A DNA stretch of 21,614 nucleotides, from contig PMBV01000036.1 in assembly GCA_003153055.1 (NCBI GenBank), positions 1 through 21,614 on the forward strand. Direction: 5' to 3'. Origin of the DNA: Myxococcales bacterium. GTDB taxonomy: Bacteria; Myxococcota; Myxococcia; Myxococcales; Myxococcaceae. Every line of letters begins with the position of its first letter. Position 1 is the first letter of the stretch. Shown here piece by piece: positions 1-6,135 of this stretch. The notes under the pieces are model-generated. The model was given only the letters and a program-made list of their open reading frames with translations, was not told the origin of the DNA and ran no database searches. Position numbers and translations under genes: made by a program.

Positions 1-114
1 CCCTTGAAATACCGACAAGTATTCCCGCGGGCCTCTTCCTCGCGCGGCTCGCGTCTCTGCGTTCGGGCTCGGTCGGCGTTTCACACCAGTCACCTAGCAC
101 GAGGTCAGGCCAGC

Positions 115-216
115 GGGGCGGACGTCATCCTCCGCCGCGAGGAGACGGCCGCGACTCGCAGCATGGCCCAGACGGCGAAGGTGCTGGCAGAGAACCCGCT
201 GCTCGTTCGCCTGAAG
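115..216 (+). pseudogene. possible remnant of an SPFH/band-7 protein C-terminus
   Basis: In the plus-strand frame that is open from position 4 to 303, about 34 codons read like the C-terminal helix of bacterial band-7/SPFH proteins: a REETAATRSM segment followed by AKVLAENPLLVRLK. The flanking sequence in the same frame does not continue the resemblance on either side, and the frame ends at 303 in what looks like pgk upstream sequence. I see a short coding-like island rather than a gene. It could also be chance similarity of GC-rich DNA. The assignment is from memory of the family pattern, not from a search. Confidence 0.3.
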
Positions 217-246
217 TGCCGCAGCCTTTGCACGCCCCTTTGTGCG

Positions 247-275
247 TTGACGTACCCCCCAGTGGCCCTTACGTT
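247..275 (+). promoter_or_regulatory. candidate sigma-70-type promoter for pgk
   Basis: TTGACG (247-252) is followed after 17 bases by TACGTT (270-275), about 85 bases before the pgk start codon. The -35 box matches five of six consensus positions and the -10 box only three, so this is a plausible but unproven promoter for the pgk-tpiA-secG block. Confidence 0.35.
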
Positions 276-359
276 TCACTGTTTCGAGCCCCTTAGGGAA
301 TGAGTGGGTCATCGACGTGGCGCGCTCCTTGGCCACTCACACGTAGAGAGGATTCTGCC

Positions 360-1544
360 ATGATCAAATACCTCGACGACCTCCAGCTGACGCAGAAGCG
401 CGTCTTCATTCGGGTGGATTTCAACGTTCCCCTCGACGGGGCACAGCACATTACCGACGACACGCGCGTTCGCGAGGCCCTGCCCACGGTGAAGCGAGCG
501 CTCGAGATGGGCGCCAAAGTCATCTTGGCGTCCCACCTGGGCAGGCCCAAGGGCGCGGACCCCAAGCTCTCGCTCCTGCCGGTGGCCAAGCGCCTCGCCG
601 AGCTCCTGGGGCCGGCGCACGAGGTCCTGATGGCAGATGACTGCACTGGCGAGGGCGTCGCCAAGATGGCCAAGGACCTCAAGGGTGGCCAGGTGCTGCT
701 GCTCGAGAACCTCCGCTTCCACAAGGAAGAGGAGGCCAACGACGATGCCTTCGCCCGCGAGCTGGCTGGGCTGGCCGACGTGTATTGCAATGACGCCTTC
801 GGGGCAGCGCACCGCGCCCATGCCTCCACGGCGGGCATGGCACCGTTCGTCAAGGAGCGCTGCGCCGGTCTGCTGATGCGCAAGGAGATCGAGCAACTGG
901 GGAAATTGGTGCGCGGCGCGGCCAAGCCCTTCGTGGTCATCCTCGGGGGCGCCAAGGTGTCGGACAAGATCAAGGTCATCGAGAACCTCTTGCCCAAGTG
1001 CCAGACGATGTTGATCGGCGGCGCTATGGCCTACACGTTCCTCAAGGCCCTCGGCGTCGAAGTGGGGAAGAGCCGGGTCGAAGCCGACAAGCTGTCTCTG
1101 GCGACGAAGCTGGTCGACACCGCCAAGCGGGTGGGTGTGGATCTCGTGCTCCCGATCGATCACGTCTGCGGGACTGTCGCCGACGAGACTTCGGCGGTGA
1201 CCGATGTGTTGGAGCGGGCGATTCCCGTCGGTCTGATGGGCCTGGACATCGGAGGGAAGACGCGGGCCCTGTACACGGAGCACATTCGCAAGGCGAAGAC
1301 GGTGCTGTGGAACGGGCCCATGGGGCTGTTCGAGGTGCCGAAGTTCGCCGCCGGCACCAAGGCGGTGGCAGAGGCCATGGCGGCCAACCGTGACGCCCAG
1401 ACCGTGGTGGGAGGCGGTGACTCAGCCGCAGCGATCAACGAGCTCGGCCTGGCTGCGAAGATGACGCATGTCTCCACTGGCGGCGGCGCGTCACTCGAGA
1501 TGCTCGAAGGCCGAGAGCTGCCGGGAATCAAGGCGCTGGAATAG
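360..1544 (+). CDS. pgk: phosphoglycerate kinase
   Basis: This 394-residue enzyme transfers a phosphate from 1,3-bisphosphoglycerate to ADP, the first ATP-forming step of lower glycolysis, in the cytosol. The family landmarks are all present in order: RVDFNVPL near residue 18, ASHLGRPKG in the 3-phosphoglycerate site, ENLRFHKEEE, NDAFGAAHRAHAS, VILGGAKVSDKI at the domain interface, VLWNGPMGLFE, and the nucleotide-binding GGGDSAAA and STGGGASLEML near the C-terminus. The length is normal for bacterial Pgk. The frame is open upstream to an alternative start at 300, but the ATG at 360 is preferred because AGAGAGGA (345-352) sits seven bases before it and the product then begins like other Pgk proteins. 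tpiA and secG follow on the same strand, suggesting one transcript. No gap gene lies within the 5' part of the window. Confidence 0.97.
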   Translation: MIKYLDDLQLTQKRVFIRVDFNVPLDGAQHITDDTRVREALPTVKRALEMGAKVILASHLGRPKGADPKLSLLPVAKRLAELLGPAHEVLMADDCTGEGVAKMAKDLKGGQVLLLENLRFHKEEEANDDAFARELAGLADVYCNDAFGAAHRAHASTAGMAPFVKERCAGLLMRKEIEQLGKLVRGAAKPFVVILGGAKVSDKIKVIENLLPKCQTMLIGGAMAYTFLKALGVEVGKSRVEADKLSLATKLVDTAKRVGVDLVLPIDHVCGTVADETSAVTDVLERAIPVGLMGLDIGGKTRALYTEHIRKAKTVLWNGPMGLFEVPKFAAGTKAVAEAMAANRDAQTVVGGGDSAAAINELGLAAKMTHVSTGGGASLEMLEGRELPGIKALE

Positions 1545-1556
1545 AAGCACCACGCT

Positions 1557-1621
1557 CGACGGACCGAGTGCCGCGTGCCCACCCGCTCCTCGCGGGCTCC
1601 AGGGACGCGGTCGCTCCGTCG
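1557..1621 (+). promoter_or_regulatory. nested hairpin in the pgk-tpiA spacer
   Basis: Three perfectly complementary arm pairs are nested around one axis: CGACGGA (1557-1563) with TCCGTCG (1615-1621), CCGCGT (1571-1576) with ACGCGG (1605-1610), and CCCGC (1582-1586) with GCGGG (1592-1596) around a five-base loop. CCC (1578-1580) can also pair with GGG (1602-1604). The structure fills most of the 93-base spacer and ends four bases before the tpiA ribosome-binding site. There is no U-tract, so it is not an ordinary terminator. A role in processing, stability or translation of tpiA is inference. Confidence 0.5.
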
Positions 1622-1637
1622 GCAAGAGGAGGCAACC

Positions 1638-2399
1638 ATGGCTCGCCGGGCATTCATCGCGGGGAATTGGAAGATGAACAAGACGGTGGCCGAGGCCACG
1701 GCGCTCGCGCGCGAGGTGCGCTCGGCGGTGGAGGCCCTGGGCGATCGCGCCGACGTCGCGGTGGCTCCTCCGTTCACGGCCCTGGCTCCGGTGGCCGCGG
1801 CGCTCTCTGGCTCGAAGGTGATGGTGGCAGCTCAGAACTGCCACGGGGAGCCGTCGGGAGCCTTCACGGGAGAGGTCTCGGCGCCGATGCTGATGGAGGT
1901 GGGCTGCCGGTGGGTGATTCTCGGGCACTCCGAGCGGAGGCAGCTCTTCGGAGAGACGGACGCAGGGGTGGCGAAGAAGGTGGCGGCGGTGCTCAAGGCG
2001 GGCATGCTGCCCATCATCTGCGTCGGCGAGACGCTGGAGGAGCGAGAGGCGAACAAGACGCTCGCCGTGGTGCAGGCGCAGGTCAACGGGTGTCTGTCAG
2101 GCTTCGGGCCGACCGAGGGCAGTCGGTTCGTCATCGCCTACGAGCCGGTCTGGGCGATCGGCACGGGGCGCACGGCCACCGCCGCGCAAGCCCAGGAGGT
2201 CCACGCCCACATCCGCAGCGTGCTCTTGGGGCTGTGGGGTGCTCCGGCGGCCGCCGCTGTGCGCATTCAGTATGGCGGCTCGGTGAAGGCCGACAATGCC
2301 GCCGAGTTGCTGGGCCAACCCGACATCGACGGGGCGCTGGTGGGAGGGGCGAGCCTGAAGGCCGGAGACTTCGCCGCCATCGTGAAGGGGGCGAGCTGA
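1638..2399 (+). CDS. tpiA: triosephosphate isomerase
   Basis: This 253-residue TIM-barrel enzyme interconverts dihydroxyacetone phosphate and glyceraldehyde 3-phosphate. Catalytic residues are all visible: Lys12 in GNWKMN, the electrophile His97 in ILGHSERR, and the base Glu169 in [11 protein letters not shown]. The phosphate-binding GGSVKADN and LVGGASL segments close the barrel, and the length is typical. The frame extends upstream to 1575, but the ATG at 1638 has a strong AGAGGAGG (1625-1632) five bases before it and gives the usual N-terminus. It lies 93 bases after pgk and 50 bases before secG on the same strand. The preceding spacer is strongly self-complementary, which may affect tpiA expression. 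Confidence 0.97.
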   Translation: MARRAFIAGNWKMNKTVAEATALAREVRSAVEALGDRADVAVAPPFTALAPVAAALSGSKVMVAAQNCHGEPSGAFTGEVSAPMLMEVGCRWVILGHSERRQLFGETDAGVAKKVAAVLKAGMLPIICVGETLEEREANKTLAVVQAQVNGCLSGFGPTEGSRFVIAYEPVWAIGTGRTATAAQAQEVHAHIRSVLLGLWGAPAAAAVRIQYGGSVKADNAAELLGQPDIDGALVGGASLKAGDFAAIVKGAS

Positions 2400-2449
2400 C
2401 GGATCGCCTGTTGTCACCGGCCTTTGGCTGTGGTTAGAGCATCGTCCGA

Positions 2450-2896
2450 ATGCTGGCCTTCTTCTCGACCCTCCACGTGGTGTTGTGCGTGTTCATGATT
2501 TTCGTGATCCTCCTGCAGCCAGGGAAGGACGCGGGAATGGGAGCCGCGCTCGGCGGTGGCGCGGCGACGACGGCCTTCGGCGGGCGAGGTGCCGTGACGT
2601 TCCTCGGGAAGGTCACGGCGGTCTGCGCGGTCGCGTTTTTCCTCACCTCGCTGGGCCTTTCCTTCGTGGGCTTGAGGACGTCGGTGGCCGCCTCCATCGC
2701 AGCCAAGGTCGCGGCTGAGGCTCCCAAGGCGCCAGAGAAGTCCGACGCGCCGGTTCAAGAAGAGGCAGCCAAGAAGCCGGTCGGGGTGGGTCAGGGCACT
2801 GAGGCGGCTGGCACTGCCACGGGTACGCCACCTCCGGTCGAGCCCAAGCCGTCAGGGACCGACGCGGTACCGGCAGAGAAGCTGCCGGCTCAGTGA
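2450..2896 (+). CDS. secG: preprotein translocase subunit SecG
   Basis: SecG is a small auxiliary subunit of the inner-membrane SecYEG translocon. The 148-residue product has the expected two membrane segments (about residues 3-23 and 50-72) around the family linker, with VILLQPGKDAGMGAALGGG and TAFGGRGAVTFLGKVTA. The C-terminal 70 or so residues are an Ala/Pro/Glu/Lys-rich, probably disordered tail that makes it longer than the usual 75-120 residues. The ribosome-binding site before the ATG is weak. It follows tpiA and precedes tRNA-Leu(GAG), the same neighbour secG has in E. coli. Its stop codon is embedded in a perfect hairpin (2889-2914). Confidence 0.93.
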   Translation: MLAFFSTLHVVLCVFMIFVILLQPGKDAGMGAALGGGAATTAFGGRGAVTFLGKVTAVCAVAFFLTSLGLSFVGLRTSVAASIAAKVAAEAPKAPEKSDAPVQEEAAKKPVGVGQGTEAAGTATGTPPPVEPKPSGTDAVPAEKLPAQ

Positions 2897-2914
2897 AGAT
2901 CCTGCTTCACTGAG
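2889..2914 (+). repeat. perfect hairpin spanning the secG stop codon
   Basis: CTCAGTGAAG (2889-2898) is the exact reverse complement of CTTCACTGAG (2905-2914), with a six-base ATCCTG loop. The secG stop TGA (2894-2896) is inside the left arm. No run of T follows, so it is a poor intrinsic terminator. It could stabilise the secG 3' end or mark the boundary with the downstream tRNA transcript. Confidence 0.6.
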
Positions 2915-2960
2915 TCAGCGGAAGTGGTATTGGGGCGTCGCTGAATTTGGTCGTTGAGAA

Positions 2961-3042
2961 GCCCAGGTGGTGGAACTGGTAGACACACCATCTTGAGGGG
3001 GTGGCGCCGAAAGGCGTGAGGGTTCGAATCCCTCCCTGGGCA
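2961..3042 (+). tRNA. tRNA-Leu (anticodon GAG)
   Basis: The sequence folds as a class II tRNA: acceptor arm GCCCAGG (2961-2967) with CCTGGGC (3035-3041), a D-arm containing GGTAGACAC, an anticodon stem CCATC/GGTGG around TTGAGGG with anticodon GAG at 2995-2997, a long variable arm built on CGCC/GGCG as expected for leucine, and a T-arm GAGGG-TTCGAAT-CCCTC. The discriminator base is A. The CCA end is not encoded. It decodes CUC/CUU codons. It lies 64 bases after secG and is closed by a terminator at 3048-3077. Confidence 0.96.
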
Positions 3043-3047
3043 CTCTC

Positions 3048-3077
3048 AAAGCTCCCGAGAAATCGGGAGCTTTTTTT
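3048..3077 (+). terminator. intrinsic terminator after tRNA-Leu
   Basis: AAAGCTCCCGA (3048-3058) pairs perfectly with TCGGGAGCTTT (3063-3073) around a GAAA tetraloop, followed by a run of seven T (3071-3077). It starts six bases after the tRNA. The convergent antiporter gene ends at 3104, so it may also stop some transcription from the other strand, although the T-run there is only three bases. Confidence 0.93.
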
Positions 3078-3103
3078 GTTTCTGGGGTGCGCGACGGGCG
3101 GGG

Positions 3104-4427
3104 TTACGAAGCGACCTCGGAGGCGCCGAGCGCCGGGTGGCGCCCCGTGATGAGCCCGAGAATAGGCGTGGTGGCGAGCGTGGTGACGAGGGCCATCACC
3201 ACCATCATCGCGAACACCGTGGAGGAGATGACACCGAGGTCGAGCCCCACGTTGAGCACGACCAGCTCCATCAGGCCTCGGGTGTTCATCAGAATGCCTA
3301 CGGCGGCCGCGTCGCGGGCCGGCATGCCGACCAGGCGACCAGCGGCGAAGCTCCCCCCGAACTTGCCGAGTGACGCGACGCCGATGATGCCGAGGCAGGC
3401 CAGCCAGGCATCGAGTGAGCCGAGCAGGCCCATCTGCGTGCGAAGCCCGGTGAAGGCGAAGAAGGCAGGGAGGAAGAGCACCACCGCCACGTCTTCGAGC
3501 TTGTTCTTGAGCTCACGAGCCAGCAGCGAGTCGTGCGGAATGAGCGCGCCGAGCACGAAGGCGCCGAAGATGGCGTGGATGCCGATCCATTCGGTGGTGA
3601 GGGTCGACGCCAGCATCGCGACGAACACCAACGCGATGGTCCCCTGCGGAACTGAGCCGCGAAGCTCCTGCGCGCGAACCACCCGCGAGACCAGCGGTCT
3701 CACGCCCACGAGCATGACCACCACGAAGCCGAGCGAGAGCACCGCGGTGACCACCGCGCCGCCCAGGTGAACGTTCGCCACGCCGACGACGAAGGCGAGC
3801 AGACACCAGGCGGTCACGTCGTCCACCGCGGCGCAGGTGAGCGCGACCACTCCGAGGCTCGAGCGCTGCATTCCCCGGTCCGTGAGGATACGCGCCAACA
3901 CCGGGAAGGCGGTCACTGACACCGAGACGCCGCAGAACAGGGCGAAGACGGTGAAGGGCACGTCGGCGGTCGAGTAGCGCGGGTAGAGCCAGAGCGCCAT
4001 GACCGACCCGAGGACGAAGGGCGCTACGATGCTGGCGTGCGAGATGGCCACTGTCGCCTGGGTGCGTTTGCGCAACAGGCTGATGTCGAGCTCCAGGCCC
4101 ACCAGGAACATGAAGAGGATGACACCGACCTGCGCGAGGACGCCCAGGAAGGGCGTTACGGCCGCGGGGAAGATGAAGGCTTGCGCCTCGGGCCACGCGC
4201 GCCCGAGCAGCGACGGGCCCAGGCAGATCCCCGCGAAGACCTCTCCGATGACCGCGGGCTGGCCGAGCCAGCGGAAGAGGTACCCCGAGGCCGCGTGACG
4301 CCACGATGACGGCGATGAGCGCGATCAGCACGTGGAGCAACGTGCCCGGATCGGCGTGTCCAGCATGCGCCACGGCCTCGCCGGCGGGGAGAGGCGCGAC
4401 GAGCCCATTGCCTGCGCGTCGCACCAT
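3104..4427 (-). pseudogene. CPA2-family cation:proton antiporter, frameshifted
   Basis: The gene encodes a multi-pass inner-membrane Na+/H+ or K+/H+ exchanger of the CPA2 (Kef/NapA-like) superfamily. The main open frame (3104 to about 4300) holds FMFLVGLELD, GVSVSVTAFPVLARIL, CAAVDDVTAW with the transport-site acidic pair, EWIGIHAIFGAFVLGALIP, FFAFTGLRTQ and NTRGLMELV, all hallmark segments. The first helix and the start lie in a different frame: from the ATG at 4427 the reading gives ADPGTLLHVLIALIAVIVAS and RGLG, then joins the second frame at YLFRWLGQPAVIGE if one G is removed from the GGGG (minus strand) at 4283-4286. Corrected, it would be 440 residues, normal for the domain without TrkA parts. 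The frame of the C-terminal part is blocked upstream by a TGA. It is either a recent pseudogene or a sequencing error. No regulatory C-terminal domain is present. Confidence 0.85.
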
Positions 4428-4900
4428 GCAACCGTCAGCGGCCGCGCCAACCTCCGCTCTCAGAATCTGGAACTGGATGGTTGGTGTTCCATGGGCCATG
4501 CGAGCGGGCCCTGAGGCACGAGGGTGGGGCCGGTGCCCACCCCCGAGGCAGTTTGGCCAGCGCCTCGACCCGATGCCGCGGTGAGCACACGTGATGGGCC
4601 ACGAGCCCGAGAAGGCTGTTGGTGGCGGCATCAGGTCCGAGGCAGGCGGGGTTGAGGGCCAAATGGAAGAGCAGCTTCCATTCGTGCCAGTTGAGGCCAA
4701 CCCTTCATGGGCGAAGAAGGGCGCAAGTGCCCGATTGAGTGAAACGAGAGCCTCGCGGAGTGATGGCGACGCCGGGACGTCGCGGCCGCGTCCTCCGCAT
4801 CCGTCCTCCGTCTCCCGAAGCCGCACCCGAACCCGGTCGCGCACCCGGCCGCTCCCTCAAGAGCCTCCCGCCCGCTTGGAACCTGAGGGCCCGGGTGGCA
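4428..4900. other. stretch without a confident gene
   Basis: No open frame here has a convincing start, ribosome-binding site and family resemblance. On the minus strand, 4435-4690 reads with coding-like character (a segment with HEWKLLFHLALNPACLGP) after an in-frame TGA, and the adjoining upstream sequence in another frame continues as REALVSLNRALAPFFAHEG. This may be a decayed gene or chance. Confidence 0.4.
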
Positions 4901-4946
4901 TACCGTACGGTAGATGCTTGACTACCAACCGGTAGGCTTCTTAGAT
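4901..4946 (+). promoter_or_regulatory. promoter with two operator-like sites
   Basis: TTGACT (4918-4923), a 17-base spacer and TTAGAT (4941-4946) form a sigma-70-like promoter 40 bases before the lipoprotein-hydrolase start. Two copies of TACC-N3-CGGTAG lie at 4901-4913 and 4923-4935, exactly 22 bp apart (about two helical turns). The second fills the space between the -35 and -10 boxes. The first contains the perfect palindrome TACCGTACGGTA. The layout is that of a repressor site, reminiscent of TetR-family operators; no such regulator gene is in the window. Confidence 0.55.
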
Positions 4947-4985
4947 GGCCCTCGTCTCTCCCACCCATGCCTCCGAGGTGCAGCG

Positions 4986-6104
4986 ATGTCGATCGAGCGC
5001 ATCGACCAGCACGCCAGTGTCCCACCGCGACCGGCTGACTTGGCCCTTCTGACTGTCCTGACTTCCCTTCTCCTCGGACTGACGGGCTGCGCCGGTCACG
5101 AGCCTGGGCTCGACGCTGGACCCAGTGGCAAGGACAGTGGGGCGCCGGGGGACGCGACGGTCGACGCGGGCGGCACCGACGCCGATCCCGTCGATGCCGG
5201 GCCAGTCGATGCCGGCCCAGTCGATGCCGGCCCAGTCGACGCGGGCCGAGTCGACGCGGGCCTGGGACCGATCGAGGGGACCTGCGATCGACTCCCTCCT
5301 GTCGCCGACTATGGTGCCCCGGGCCCCTTCGACGTCGAGATGCAGCGCAACACTGGGCCAAACGGCAACTACACGCTCTACCGGCCCGGCCACACGCTTG
5401 GCGTCAACGGCTTCAAGCACCCACTGGCAACCTGGGGAAACGGGATTCTCACCACGCCTGACGAGTACCAGGTTCTGCTCGGGCTCATCGCCAGCCACGG
5501 TTTCGTGATCATCGCCTGCAACGACGTGCAGGCCGAGCAGGCAGGTCTCAGCGCCGGCCTCGACTGGCTCGTGGCTCAAAACCAAGCTGGGCCGATGGCT
5601 GGAAAGCTCGATGTCACCCGTGAAGTGACGATCGGCTACTCATGGGGTGGCGGCGCGGCGATCGACACGGCCAACCGCCCGAACGTGAAGGCGACGGTGT
5701 CGCTCCACGGGATGCCGCCCCGGCAGGCCACCGCCTTCGCCGACATGCACAGCCCGTTGCTCCTCTTCACCTCGACAGGTGACAGCTTCGTCACCAAGGA
5801 CAAGTACGTGACCCCGAACTACGACGGGTCTCTGGTGCAGACCTTCTACGCCACCCTCGAGGACACCTCGGCCGGTCATCTCTATGTGGTCGACGTCGAC
5901 GCCTTCGCCTGTCTGGTGTCTCCCTTGCTCGGCGGGTGTGGGAGCGCGAAGCGGGAGCTGGCCCCCACGGTCGCCTGGCTGCGGATGCTCGCGTGCGATG
6001 ACCGCGCGGCCCGACCGTTCTTCTACGGGCCTCACTGCACCCTCTGCGGTCCTCCGTGGAGCTCCGAGAAGAAGCTCTGGCCGCAGCCCGACAGCGCCCT
6101 CTAA
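4986..6104 (+). CDS. lipoprotein alpha/beta hydrolase (PETase/cutinase-like esterase fold)
   Basis: The 372-residue product is probably an exported lipid-anchored esterase-like hydrolase. Residues 1-35 form a lipoprotein signal with a long N-region and a lipobox ending LGLTGC (Cys35). Residues 36-95 are an Asp/Gly/Ala/Pro spacer with five VDAG-type units. The catalytic domain follows: a nucleophile elbow GYSWGGGAA with Ser219, a likely acid Asp266 in TSTGDSFV, and His298 in SAGHLYV, in the right order and spacing for an alpha/beta hydrolase. Segments such as ATWGNGILTTPDEYQ and IASHGFVIIACND resemble the chlorophyllase/PET-hydrolase group. The Cys-rich C-terminus (CDDRAARPFFYGPHCTLCG) may form disulfides. 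The ATG at 4986 is chosen over the upstream start at 4914 because GAGGTG (4975-4980) precedes it and the signal peptide then fits. The substrate is unknown. It stands alone behind its own promoter and is convergent with the next gene. Confidence 0.85.
   Translation: MSIERIDQHASVPPRPADLALLTVLTSLLLGLTGCAGHEPGLDAGPSGKDSGAPGDATVDAGGTDADPVDAGPVDAGPVDAGPVDAGRVDAGLGPIEGTCDRLPPVADYGAPGPFDVEMQRNTGPNGNYTLYRPGHTLGVNGFKHPLATWGNGILTTPDEYQVLLGLIASHGFVIIACNDVQAEQAGLSAGLDWLVAQNQAGPMAGKLDVTREVTIGYSWGGGAAIDTANRPNVKATVSLHGMPPRQATAFADMHSPLLLFTSTGDSFVTKDKYVTPNYDGSLVQTFYATLEDTSAGHLYVVDVDAFACLVSPLLGGCGSAKRELAPTVAWLRMLACDDRAARPFFYGPHCTLCGPPWSSEKKLWPQPDSAL
5190..5264 (+). repeat. 15-bp tandem repeat encoding VDAGP units
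   Basis: Five consecutive 15-base units start with GTCGATGCCGG or its variant GTCGACGCGGG (5190, 5205, 5220, 5235, 5250). Units two and three are identical. They encode the VDAGP-type linker behind the lipoprotein anchor and are prone to copy-number change by slippage. Confidence 0.9.
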
Positions 6105-6135
6105 CCACCCGTGGTCGACGGGGTGATCTCGCCGT

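Noticed and set aside
309..1283. Minus-strand 324-residue open frame opposite pgk
   Set aside because: It is the antisense shadow of a clear pgk gene; long shadow frames are expected at this GC content.
3513..4844. Minus-strand 443-residue open frame as a complete gene
   Set aside because: Only a short part of it (about 4285-4427) is meaningful, as the N-terminus of the frameshifted antiporter; the rest is Arg-rich shadow.
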